Assembly (NCBI GenBank): GCA_902462665.1
Contig: CABQCM010000092.1
Location: 1-6,294 of the forward strand
Length of the DNA stretch: 6,294 nucleotides
Direction of reading: 5' to 3'
Source: an uncultured Oscillospiraceae bacterium
Lineage (GTDB): Bacteria; Bacillota; Clostridia; Oscillospirales; Acutalibacteraceae
Below the pieces are notes generated by a model that saw only the letters and a list, made by a program, of their open reading frames with translations, made no database searches and was not told the DNA's origin. Both the position numbers and the translations under genes were made by a program. Each line of letters starts with the position of its first letter. Position 1 is the first letter of the stretch. Of the stretch, positions 1 to 6,168 are shown piece by piece.

Positions 1-1299
1 CTTTTCCTCTTTCTTTGCCTCGGTAATCTCGGCGGTTTCCTTGATTAAATCAATTGCCTTATTGCAGACGATGTCGTCGCGTACTTCCTTCTCCGGGATC
101 GCGGCCTTAATCTGCGCGATATCCATCTTGTACATCTCGACAAAATGATCGTACTGCTTTTGCACATCCTCTTCGGCTGCCTCGAGATTTTCCAGCTTCG
201 CAATGGTTTCCAAAGCCAGACGCAGCTTGACCTGACGCTCTGCTCCTTCCCGCATGCTTTCACGCATGGCCTCAATGGTCATACCGGTGTACTGCAAATA
301 TCCCTTGAGATCCAGCCCCTGAGAACGCAGACGCGCGTCAAACTCACGGATGCTTTCATCAATGCGAATTTCAATCATGCAGGCGGGAATCTCGGCGTGG
401 AAGCCGTCGATGACCGCGTCGATGAGCTGCTTCTCCACCGCGTCGTCCGCCGCGTGCTGCTTTTGATGCTCCAGCTTCTCGAACAGATCCTTTTTCAGCC
501 CCTCCAAGGTGTCAAACTCGCTGACGTCCTTGGCGAACTCATCGTCCAGTGCAGGCAGTTCCTTACCCTTGATTTCATGCAGCTTACACTTGAACACGAC
601 CGGCTTGCCCGCCAGCTCTTCGGCATGATATTCCTCGGGGAAGGTGACGTTGACGTCAAATTCCTCCTCCGCGCTGTGACCAGCGACCTGCTCTTCAAAG
701 CCAGGGATAAACTGCCCGGCACCCAGCTCGAGCGGATAACTCTCGCCCTTGCCGCCGTCAAACGGCGTACCGTCCAGGAAGCCTTCAAAATCAATGACCG
801 CCGTGTCGCCCATCTGCGCGGCGCGGCCCTCTACCGTGATGACGCGGGCATTGCGCTCCTGCAGGCGGCCGATTTCGACCTGTACCTCCTCGTCGGTCAC
901 CTCGACCGAGGGACGCTCGGCCTGGATGCCCTTATAAATATCCAAGGTTACCTGAGGCTTGACGGTTACCTTAAGCTTGAATTCCACGCCCTCGTCCCCA
1001 ATAGACACGAGTTCAAACTCGGGGCGGTCGCCCGCCAGATCCAACTCCGACTGATCGAGAATCGACTGCACGGCTTCGGGATACAGGATATTGAGCGCAT
1101 CCTCGTAAAACACCTCTTTGCCATACATCTTCTCAATAATATTGCGGGGAGCATGGCCCTTGCGGAAACCGGGAATCGTCATTTTGGCGGCGCCCTTTTT
1201 ATAAGCCTTCGTATTTGCCTCGGCAAAGGTATCGGCATCGATTACGCCGACCAACTCATACCGGTTGGTTTCCATCTCGGTTTTGGATTTCAGCTGCAT
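1..1299 (-). CDS. tig: Trigger factor, ribosome-associated chaperone / peptidyl-prolyl isomerase (3' end cut by window edge)
   Basis: Trigger factor binds ribosomal protein L23 at the exit tunnel and shelters nascent chains in the cytoplasm; its FKBP-like domain isomerises prolyl bonds. The frame is open from ATG 1299-1297 to base 1, giving 433 codons with no stop. Visible domains are the ribosome-binding domain (about 1-115) with the signature GFRKGHAP at 44-51, the FKBP-like PPIase domain (about 163-244, with GDTAVIDFEGFLDG and LGAGQFIPGFE), and a helical C-terminal chaperone domain (about 245-433) ending in a Lys/Glu-rich stretch. Family members usually have 430-450 residues, so only a few are probably missing. 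The start is set by an AGGAGGA site (1307-1313) 7 bases upstream. It lies about 130 bases downstream of a metallophosphoesterase gene on the same strand and may have its own promoter. In many bacteria clpP/clpX follow tig, which would place them beyond base 1 (inference). No frameshift or missing motif was seen. Confidence 0.97.
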   Translation of the reverse strand, partial: MQLKSKTEMETNRYELVGVIDADTFAEANTKAYKKGAAKMTIPGFRKGHAPRNIIEKMYGKEVFYEDALNILYPEAVQSILDQSELDLAGDRPEFELVSIGDEGVEFKLKVTVKPQVTLDIYKGIQAERPSVEVTDEEVQVEIGRLQERNARVITVEGRAAQMGDTAVIDFEGFLDGTPFDGGKGESYPLELGAGQFIPGFEEQVAGHSAEEEFDVNVTFPEEYHAEELAGKPVVFKCKLHEIKGKELPALDDEFAKDVSEFDTLEGLKKDLFEKLEHQKQHAADDAVEKQLIDAVIDGFHAEIPACMIEIRIDESIREFDARLRSQGLDLKGYLQYTGMTIEAMRESMREGAERQVKLRLALETIAKLENLEAAEEDVQKQYDHFVEMYKMDIAQIKAAIPEKEVRDDIVCNKAIDLIKETAEITEAKKEEK

Positions 1300-1353
1300 G
1301 GTAACGTCCTCCTAAGATCATTTCTGACTCAATTTACAAATCATATCTAGCCT

Positions 1354-1387
1354 ACTATATCATAACACGCCAAAAAATTCTAGAGTA
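1354..1387 (-). promoter_or_regulatory. Candidate extended -10 promoter for tig
   Basis: On the minus strand, bases 1367-1359 read TGTTATGAT, a TG-N-TATGAT extended -10 box. It lies about 60 bases upstream of the tig ATG, which would give a 5' leader of roughly 50 bases. The hexamer 17 bases further upstream (1387-1382, TACTCT) is a poor -35, which an extended -10 can tolerate. A second -10-like hexamer, TATAGT, overlaps at 1359-1354. The AT-rich composition contrasts with the GC-rich genes on both sides. This is pattern recognition only; read-through from the metallophosphoesterase gene could also supply tig transcripts. Confidence 0.4.
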
Positions 1388-1433
1388 TTTTACACTTTTT
1401 TCGTTCAAAAATAAAGTTTAGGTGATACTACTC
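1372..1433 (-). terminator. Weak AT-rich inverted repeat with T-run after the metallophosphoesterase gene
   Basis: On the minus strand, GAGTA at 1433-1429 pairs with TACTC at 1387-1383. Partial pairing continues inward (CAC with GTG, CTTT/TTTTT with a run of A), forming an imperfect AT-rich stem that overlaps the metallophosphoesterase stop codon. A run of six T on the minus strand follows at 1377-1372. The stem is interrupted and GC-poor, so it would be at best a leaky intrinsic terminator that attenuates read-through into tig. It also overlaps the proposed -35 region of the tig promoter. Low confidence. Confidence 0.25.
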
Positions 1434-2150
1434 AAAAAATGGACGATTTGAAGCATCGTATGGGCATTTTTCCACCAGTATCGGAGCAAATCCCAGAGCG
1501 TCGCAGGAAATTAGGCGCATCTGGATTCCCTCAATGGTTCCCTGCGCGGCCTGACGCCGCCCTGCGCCGTGGATGTGCCCGTAATAACACCGGTGAATTT
1601 CATGCCGGTGAAGCACCTCCATCATTTCGTCGCACCGCTGCCCACCGTAGACCGGAGGATAGTGCAAAAACACCACCGGCTCCCCGCCCGCGCGCTTGGC
1701 CTCTTCAATTGAGCGTTCCAGCCGCCCTGCCTCGCGCGCAACGACCTTGCGGTCGCTTTGCACGTCGTCAAAAAACCAGCCGCGTGTGCCGCATACCGCG
1801 ACTGTGTCCACGACAGCGGCGTTGTTATGGATAAAGGAAAGCGAATCGAAATGATTTTGATTCAAAAAATCCTCCATCTTCCGCATGGTCGACCACCACA
1901 AATCGTGATTTCCCTTGAGCAAGAGCTTACGCCCAGGCAGAGAATGCAGAAAGGCCAAGTCAGCACGACTCTCCTCCAGCTTCATCGCCCAGGAAATGTC
2001 CCCGGCTACCACAACCGTGTCTCCAGCGGAAACCACCGAGCGCCAATTTTGCTCCAGCCGGGCGACATAGTCGGCCCAGCCGGGAAAAACATCCATCGGC
2101 TTGTCCGTCCCCAAGGAGAGATGAACGTCCGCAATGGCATACAGAGACAT
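1428..2150 (-). CDS. Calcineurin-like metallophosphoesterase (predicted phosphohydrolase)
   Basis: This 240-residue protein carries the full set of dimetal phosphoesterase motifs: D8-x-H10 in ADVHL, G50-D51 in AGDISW, GNHD at 80-83 (N81, H82), H163 in FLHYPP, and GHIHG at 191-195 (H192, H194). These residues normally bind two divalent metals (Mn, Fe or Zn) and activate water to hydrolyse a phosphoester. There is no signal peptide or membrane segment, so it should be cytosolic. The GDISWAM block and the length resemble the uncharacterised predicted phosphohydrolases of COG1768; this assignment is from memory of the family and the substrate is unknown. The ATG at 2150-2148 has a GGAAGG site (2166-2161) 10 bases upstream. 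It is divergent from the DUF1540 gene and is followed by tig on the same strand after about 130 AT-rich bases. No catalytic residue is missing, so it is probably active. Confidence 0.9.
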   Translation of the reverse strand: MSLYAIADVHLSLGTDKPMDVFPGWADYVARLEQNWRSVVSAGDTVVVAGDISWAMKLEESRADLAFLHSLPGRKLLLKGNHDLWWSTMRKMEDFLNQNHFDSLSFIHNNAAVVDTVAVCGTRGWFFDDVQSDRKVVAREAGRLERSIEEAKRAGGEPVVFLHYPPVYGGQRCDEMMEVLHRHEIHRCYYGHIHGAGRRQAAQGTIEGIQMRLISCDALGFAPILVEKCPYDASNRPFFE

Positions 2151-2237
2151 ACAACACAGCCCTTCCTTTTTTATGAAACACGGCCGGGCCGCTCATCAAC
2201 TGCTCCCGACGGGGAATACTACTACCAGACCAAAACG

Positions 2238-2246
2238 AAAGGTGGG
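2238..2246 (+). promoter_or_regulatory. Ribosome binding site of the DUF1540 gene
   Basis: The AGGTGG core at 2240-2245 sits 8 bases before the ATG at 2254. It selects this start over an in-frame ATG at 2134, which would add 40 residues lacking family similarity and would lie antisense to the 5' end of the metallophosphoesterase gene. Confidence 0.7.
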
Positions 2247-2253
2247 AAAACAA

Positions 2254-2424
2254 ATGGATCAGAATACCAAAGACTGCAAATCGGTAAAAATCGTCTGCGA
2301 TGTGACCAACTGCGCGTATCATTCGGAAAATCACGTGTGCAACGCCAAGGAAATCGGCGTAGGACCCAATTATGCCTGCTGCTGCCAGGATACCGCCTGC
2401 ACGACCTTCAAGCCCAATAAATAA
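2254..2424 (+). CDS. DUF1540 family cysteine-rich mini-protein, function unknown
   Basis: This 56-residue protein has eight cysteines (8, 15, 20, 29, 42, 43, 44, 49). The core from Ile-13 to Phe-52 fits the DUF1540 pattern: I-x-C-x-V-x-x-C spacing realised as C15/C20, then C29-x-A-x-x-I-x-V, then a terminal C49-x-x-F. The family is found mainly in Firmicutes and has no established function; the cysteine arrangement suggests a small metal-binding (zinc-like) fold, which is inference. The Cys triplet at 42-44 gives additional candidate ligands near the end. It is the only plus-strand gene in the window, divergent from the metallophosphoesterase gene and convergent with thrC, so it is probably monocistronic. 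It ends in TAA and is followed 13 bases later by a strong hairpin. I could not identify a convincing promoter in the 103-base divergent gap, so its regulation is unknown. Confidence 0.88.
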   Translation: MDQNTKDCKSVKIVCDVTNCAYHSENHVCNAKEIGVGPNYACCCQDTACTTFKPNK

Positions 2425-2437
2425 CCCGATGATGGTA

Positions 2438-2473
2438 AGAAGGCGGGCAGGCCAGACGGCCTACCCGCCTTCT
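2438..2473. terminator. Strong GC-rich hairpin between convergent genes (candidate bidirectional terminator)
   Basis: The arms 2438-2453 and 2458-2473 are inverted repeats of 16 bases with a single mismatch (C2448 opposite A2463), closed by a four-base AGAC loop. The stem lies 13 bases after the DUF1540 stop and 73 bases after the thrC stop, so it could end transcription from both sides. Neither strand has a proper T-tract immediately after the stem: on the plus strand it continues GTGCACC and on the minus strand TTACC. It may therefore be a U-less terminator, or a 3'-end RNA stabiliser or barrier between converging polymerases. The rest of 2425-2546 shows no other feature. Confidence 0.6.
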
Positions 2474-2546
2474 GTGCACCGTCCATCAGCACACAGCTTC
2501 TTTATCCTCTACATACGAATCCCCTTGAGGCTTCGTCGCGTGATTT

Positions 2547-4040
2547 TCAAGCCAAGTCCAGCTTTTCCAGCACGACGGTTTCCATCGCATCGGGAGCGCA
2601 GCTTCCCTCAAAGCGCACCTCTTTGCCCTGCAATGCGCTCAAAGGAGCGGGAATGCTGGTGCCGGTCACCTCGCTCAGGCGGCGAACCAAGGCAAAGTCG
2701 TCGGCATCATCCTGAATCGGCTCGAGAGCCGCCAATACGCTGGATGCAAATTTATACGGACTTGCTGTGGATACCACAATAGACGGCGTCGTGTCGCCTG
2801 TTTCCTGCCGATACTGCTCGTAGGCCCCCAGCGCCACCGCCGTATGAGTATCGCAGAGATAACCCTGCTGACGGAAGGTGCGCGCGATGACCGCTTTGGT
2901 TTCTTCGTCGTCCACCGTCGCGCCGTAGAACAGCCCCTGTATTTTCGCCCGAATTTCATCGTCGACTTCATAGCGGCCGGTCGTTTTCAATTCCTCCATC
3001 CATTGGCTGATCTGGCGGTCGTCCCGACCGGTCAGATCAAACAAAAGGCGCTCCAGATTGCTTGAAATGAGAATATCCATGGAAGGAGACAGGGTGGTGT
3101 GAAACTCCCGATTGCGGTCATAGACCCCGGTACGAATAAAGTCGGTGAGAACCCGATTGGCGTTGGACGCACAAATAAATCTGCGCACCGGCAGCCCCAT
3201 CTGCTTTGCATAGTAGCCTGCCAGAATGTTGCCGAAGTTACCGGTGGGAACCACAACGTTGACGGGATCCCCCAGCCGAATGGTCCCCTGCTGTGCCAAA
3301 TCTACATACGCCGAAATATAATAGACGATTTGCGGTACCAGACGCCCCCAATTGATGGAATTGGCGCTGGAAAAGGCCATATCCCCCGCCGCAAGGCGCT
3401 GCGCCATCGCCGTGTCGGTAAAGATGCGCTTGACCCCGGTTTGAGCGTCGTCAAAGTTCCCCTCCACCGCGCAGACCGCGACGTTGCCCCCCTCTTGGGT
3501 GGTCATTTGCAGCTTTTGCATGTCGCTGACCCCGTCGCGAGGATAAAAGACAAGAATCTGGGTACCCTCTACATCCTTAAAGCCTTCCAGAGCCGCCTTA
3601 CCGGTGTCGCCCGAGGTGGCGACCAGAATCACCGTGGTCGCCGCGCTCGAAGTTTTGCGCGCGGCACGGGTCAACAGATGGGGCAGGAGTTGAAGCGCCA
3701 TATCCTTAAAAGCGCAGGTCGGTCCGTGCCACAGTTCCAACACGCTGACCTCTTGGGAAAGAGATGCCAGCGGCGCCGGGACATTGTTCTCAAAACTTCC
3801 CTGATAGGCGCCTTTGACGCAATCGTCCAGTTCCTGCTGCGAATAATCGCTCAAAAAGAGCGAGAGCACGGCTTTGGCACGGCCAATATAATCGAGCTTT
3901 CCCCATTCCTCCAACTGCGCCATGGTGATTTGCGGGAACCGCTCGGGGACAAATAAGCCGCCGTCGGACGAAATGCCACGGGCAATGGCCTCGGCAGACG
4001 AAATGGATACCCCTTTGTTGCGAGTACTCTGGTAATTCAT
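2547..4040 (-). CDS. thrC: Threonine synthase
   Basis: This PLP-dependent enzyme converts O-phospho-L-homoserine and water to L-threonine and phosphate, the last step of threonine synthesis, in the cytoplasm. The 497-residue protein has the usual length. Its N-terminus (YQSTRNKG, then ARGISSDGGLFVP at 20-32) is typical of the bacterial threonine synthase family. The PLP lysine is K112 in HGPTCAFKD (105-113); SGDTGKAALEGF (143-154) and PTGNFGNILAGYYA (265-278) form the cofactor phosphate-binding and active-site loops. An open frame extends 55 codons further upstream, but it overlaps the 3' end of the dipeptidase gene and lacks family similarity. A GGGAGG site 8 bases before ATG 4040-4038 fixes the start. 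It follows the M19 dipeptidase by 103 bases with no clear terminator, so co-transcription is plausible. I saw no T-box or attenuator in the gap. Homoserine dehydrogenase and homoserine kinase genes are not in this window. Confidence 0.97.
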   Translation of the reverse strand: MNYQSTRNKGVSISSAEAIARGISSDGGLFVPERFPQITMAQLEEWGKLDYIGRAKAVLSLFLSDYSQQELDDCVKGAYQGSFENNVPAPLASLSQEVSVLELWHGPTCAFKDMALQLLPHLLTRAARKTSSAATTVILVATSGDTGKAALEGFKDVEGTQILVFYPRDGVSDMQKLQMTTQEGGNVAVCAVEGNFDDAQTGVKRIFTDTAMAQRLAAGDMAFSSANSINWGRLVPQIVYYISAYVDLAQQGTIRLGDPVNVVVPTGNFGNILAGYYAKQMGLPVRRFICASNANRVLTDFIRTGVYDRNREFHTTLSPSMDILISSNLERLLFDLTGRDDRQISQWMEELKTTGRYEVDDEIRAKIQGLFYGATVDDEETKAVIARTFRQQGYLCDTHTAVALGAYEQYRQETGDTTPSIVVSTASPYKFASSVLAALEPIQDDADDFALVRRLSEVTGTSIPAPLSALQGKEVRFEGSCAPDAMETVVLEKLDLA

Positions 4041-4048
4041 TGAATGTT

Positions 4049-4054
4049 CCTCCC
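4049..4054 (-). promoter_or_regulatory. Ribosome binding site fixing the thrC start
   Basis: The minus strand reads GGGAGG here, 8 bases upstream of ATG 4040-4038. This near-consensus site decides against the 55-codon upstream extension of the frame to 4205, which would overlap the dipeptidase coding region. Confidence 0.8.
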
Positions 4055-4143
4055 TAAACGCAAACCGATCCCTGACCATGCGGCCCAAAGACGATCGGAA
4101 CGCGCGTTTTTCCATACCTGCAAGGAGAAAAGCAAAGCAGCTT

Positions 4144-5100
4144 TTATCCCTGCGTTTTTTGAGCAGCGGCGGACAGCCCGCCTTTTCTGCAAAGACGTCC
4201 TTCAAAAAAGCGGGCGGCGTTGCGGTAAAATATTTTGTCGCATACCGCCGCGGGAATCCCCCGCTCTACCAGCCGGTCAAACCAGCCGGCAATATGACCG
4301 ATATCCGGAATACATTCCAGCGTAGGGCCGCCGTCGAAATCGGTGCCGACAGCAATGTGATCCTCCAGTCCCAGGTTGAGCCAATGCTCCACATGGCGGC
4401 AGAGATCTTCCATACTCGCGCCTCCCCCGGCGCGGATAAATTCATCATACAGCGTCACCCCAATCAGCCCACCGCTATCTACAATCAGCTTAGCCTGGGA
4501 ATCGGTCAGATTCCGAGGATGGCGACAGACCGCGCGGGCGTTGGAATGCGACGCGACAAGCGGCTCGTTGGCACAGGCGGCCACCTCATAAAAGCTCTGG
4601 TCGTTGAGATGGGAGACGTCCACCAGCATCCCCACGCGCTCCATCTCCGCAACAACCGTGCGGCCAAAGCCGGTAAGATGCGCACGCGATTCGCATCCCC
4701 CTGCCAGCCGGTTTTCCCCGTTCCAGCAAAGGGTCATCATCACCGCTCCCAATCTTCGGAGCACGCTGACCATGCCAACATCCCCGCCTAAGGCGGCGCC
4801 GTTTTCCACCGTCAGAAATGCAGTTCGCTGTCCCAGTCCGCCGATGAGCGGCAGATTTCCCCGGCGCAGAAGCGGATAGCAGTCTTTCATCTGGGCCTCA
4901 AAAAATTCAGCCAACCGCCGCACCCGCCGGCACGTCTCCCGGTCGTCGGGGCCGTCGCCCACCCACAGGGCAAAGCAATGGGCGCTGGCCTCAAACTCCG
5001 CCGTTTGCGCAACCGAAACCGCCAATGGATTGTCGTAAAGGGCAACCCCCTGCTCAAAACATTCCACGATCGTATCGCAATGAAGATCAAAAAAACGCAT
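4144..5100 (-). CDS. Membrane (renal)-type dipeptidase, peptidase family M19
   Basis: This 318-residue zinc hydrolase of the amidohydrolase superfamily cleaves dipeptides, often with broad specificity including D-residues at the C-terminal position; the exact substrate is unknown. The M19 metal ligands are all present: H7 and D9 in DLHCDT, the bridging E99 in TVENGAAL, H164 in DVSHLND and H185 in ASHSNARAVCRHPRN, with catalytic-site D254 in GTDFDGG. The H164-H185 spacing of 21, and an Arg 11 residues later (R196), match the human renal enzyme as I recall it (H198, H219, R230). Unlike the mammalian enzyme it has no signal peptide or GPI signal, so it should be cytosolic. ATG 5100-5098 is preferred to ATG 5124-5122, because a purine-rich GAGG-C-GGGGGAAG stretch precedes it while the upstream ATG has no ribosome binding site. 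It overlaps the 3' end of yraN by 14 bases, suggesting translational coupling, and precedes thrC. Confidence 0.93.
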   Translation of the reverse strand: MRFFDLHCDTIVECFEQGVALYDNPLAVSVAQTAEFEASAHCFALWVGDGPDDRETCRRVRRLAEFFEAQMKDCYPLLRRGNLPLIGGLGQRTAFLTVENGAALGGDVGMVSVLRRLGAVMMTLCWNGENRLAGGCESRAHLTGFGRTVVAEMERVGMLVDVSHLNDQSFYEVAACANEPLVASHSNARAVCRHPRNLTDSQAKLIVDSGGLIGVTLYDEFIRAGGGASMEDLCRHVEHWLNLGLEDHIAVGTDFDGGPTLECIPDIGHIAGWFDRLVERGIPAAVCDKIFYRNAARFFEGRLCRKGGLSAAAQKTQG

Positions 5101-5470
5101 CGTCTTCCCCCGCCTCAAACGCATGTTTAATATGATTTATGCGCGCGGGAGCAGGAAAAGAACTGTCTAAGATAACCTCGATGACATCAAAACGAATGGA
5201 TGCAGCGGCAATATTTTGCCCCAGATAATACAGAGCGGCCCGACAAAGCTTTTGCTGTTTGGCGCGAGTGACCGCCTCGCGCGGGAGCGTTGCCGCCCCG
5301 GGTGAGCGGGTCTTGACCTCCACAAAAACAATAGTTTGACCGTCGCGGGCAACGATATCCAGCTCGCCAAAACGGCAGCGATAATTGGAAGCGGCAATGT
5401 CATACCCGATGGAACGCAGGTAACGCGCGGCCTCCATCTCTCCCAACTGGCCCTGCGACCGGCTGTTCAT
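5087..5470 (-). CDS. yraN: YraN/UPF0102 family protein, predicted endonuclease-like fold
   Basis: This 127-residue protein has the family hallmarks in order: QGQLGEMEAARYLRSIGYDI at 6-25, NYRCRFGELDIVARD at 29-43 and VFVEVKTR at 48-55. G35-E36-x-D38 followed by E51-V-K53 forms a PD-(D/E)XK nuclease-like core related to Holliday junction resolvase folds. The family is very widespread and usually annotated only as a predicted endonuclease; its cellular role is not firmly established. A second conserved block, QQKLCRAALYYL (72-83), followed by IRFDVIEV (92-99), completes the fold. Start and stop are tightly packed: ATG 5470-5468 overlaps the rnhB stop as ATGA, with GGAG (5482-5479) 8 bases upstream, and the 3' end overlaps the dipeptidase start. 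The rnhB-yraN pairing recurs in many bacteria. It probably acts in the cytoplasm on nucleic acid (inference). Confidence 0.93.
   Translation of the reverse strand: MNSRSQGQLGEMEAARYLRSIGYDIAASNYRCRFGELDIVARDGQTIVFVEVKTRSPGAATLPREAVTRAKQQKLCRAALYYLGQNIAAASIRFDVIEVILDSSFPAPARINHIKHAFEAGEDDAFF
5104..5116 (-). promoter_or_regulatory. Ribosome binding region of the dipeptidase gene, inside yraN
   Basis: The minus strand reads GAGGCGGGGGAAG, ending 3 bases before ATG 5100. The GGGGGA part (5111-5106) lies 5 bases from the start. The alternative in-frame ATG at 5124 has only AT-rich sequence upstream. The site lies within the last codons of yraN. Confidence 0.55.
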
Positions 5471-6090
5471 GTGCTCTGCTCCGGCCCACCCGGCAGAATC
5501 TTAGTCAAAAAGCTCCTTCGATGGACGGGAGAGGGGCCGTGCTGCACCACCAACGAGCGATGCAGCGCCGTGGGGTACCCCTTATGCTTGGCAAACTGAT
5601 ACTCGGGATACTGCTTGTCCAGCTCGAGCATCAACCGGTCCCGTGTGACTTTGGCCAGCACCGAAGCCGCGGCGATGGAAGCTGAAATACCATCCCCCTT
5701 GACAATACACAGCGAAGGCACCGAAAGCCCGCCCGGCGTGCGGTTGCCGTCGATTAAGGCAAACTCCGCAGCGGGAGTCAAGGCCTCCACCGCCCGTCTC
5801 ATGGCCAGGAAGGTGGCGCCCAGAATATTCAAGCGGTCAATTTCCTCCGGGCTGGCCATAGCGATGCCGAAAGCCACCGCCCGCTCCAGAATAACGTCAT
5901 ATAAAGCCTCACGTCGTTTCTCGGTGAGTTTTTTGGAGTCGTCCAGCCCCTCGATCACACAACCGGGCGGCAAAATGACCGCAGCCGCGCAGACCGGCCC
6001 GGCCAGCGGGCCTCTCCCCGCCTCATCCACGCCGCAGACCAGATGAAATCCATCTTTCGCGGCGCGTTCCTCATATTCCAGGGAAACCAT
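5467..6090 (-). CDS. rnhB: Ribonuclease HII
   Basis: RNase HII nicks the RNA strand of RNA-DNA hybrids and incises 5' of single ribonucleotides misincorporated in DNA, starting ribonucleotide excision repair. The 207-residue protein carries the DEDD metal-binding set: D22 and E23 in VDEAGRGPLAGPV, D114 in ALIDGN, and D151 in KVTRDRLM. Other conserved parts are the GRG motif at 25-27, DSKKLTEKRRE (51-61), KGDGxSxSIAAASVLAKVTRD (131-151), KGYPT (170-174) with its strand-recognition tyrosine Y172, and a C-terminal HRRSF. ATG 6090 is chosen because GGTGGGA (6103-6097) lies 6 bases upstream. An in-frame GTG at 6102 would add four residues but its purine-rich sequence is too close. It is separated from rbgA by 78 bases and overlaps yraN by four bases (ATGA). 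The ylqF-rnhB order matches Bacillus subtilis and many other Firmicutes. Confidence 0.97.
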   Translation of the reverse strand: MVSLEYEERAAKDGFHLVCGVDEAGRGPLAGPVCAAAVILPPGCVIEGLDDSKKLTEKRREALYDVILERAVAFGIAMASPEEIDRLNILGATFLAMRRAVEALTPAAEFALIDGNRTPGGLSVPSLCIVKGDGISASIAAASVLAKVTRDRLMLELDKQYPEYQFAKHKGYPTALHRSLVVQHGPSPVHRRSFLTKILPGGPEQST

Positions 6091-6096
6091 CGTCTT

Positions 6097-6103
6097 TCCC
6101 ACC
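6097..6103 (-). promoter_or_regulatory. Ribosome binding site deciding the rnhB start
   Basis: The minus strand reads GGTGGGA, 6 bases before ATG 6090-6088. The GTG codon at 6102-6100 lies inside this site, which argues that the ATG, not the GTG, is the real start. Confidence 0.6.
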
Positions 6104-6168
6104 GCCTTTCCAAGTTATGCATGATGTTGAACCAAACCGAAAGGTATTTCTTAAAAAAGCACGCGATT

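Noticed and set aside
145..1350. 401-codon open frame on the plus strand
   Set aside because: Its codons are in exact register with the antisense of tig, it has no ribosome binding site or recognisable domain, and tig on the other strand has full-length family motifs. It is a compositional shadow.
2163..2206. TTGATG-N18-CATAAA considered as a promoter for the metallophosphoesterase
   Set aside because: The resulting start point would fall inside the ribosome binding site at 2161-2166, leaving no room for a functional leader.
2134..2253. 40-residue N-terminal extension of the DUF1540 protein
   Set aside because: It would start antisense inside the metallophosphoesterase gene, has no ribosome binding site, and the DUF1540 core is complete from the ATG at 2254 with a good site upstream.
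3099..3956. 285-codon plus-strand open frame opposite thrC
   Set aside because: Antisense to a full-length threonine synthase with all active-site motifs, with no recognisable domain or initiation signal of its own.
4128..4145. Short inverted repeat AAAAGC/GCTTTT at the dipeptidase stop, considered as a terminator before thrC
   Set aside because: The stem is only six AT-rich base pairs and no T-tract follows on the minus strand, so it is unlikely to terminate transcription.
4041..4205. 55-codon N-terminal extension of thrC
   Set aside because: It overlaps the end of the dipeptidase gene, lacks similarity to threonine synthases, and a near-consensus ribosome binding site precedes the internal ATG at 4040.
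6091..6102. GTG start for rnhB, four residues longer
   Set aside because: The GTG lies inside the purine-rich stretch that best serves the ATG at 6090, and its own upstream purines are too close for efficient initiation. It cannot be fully excluded.
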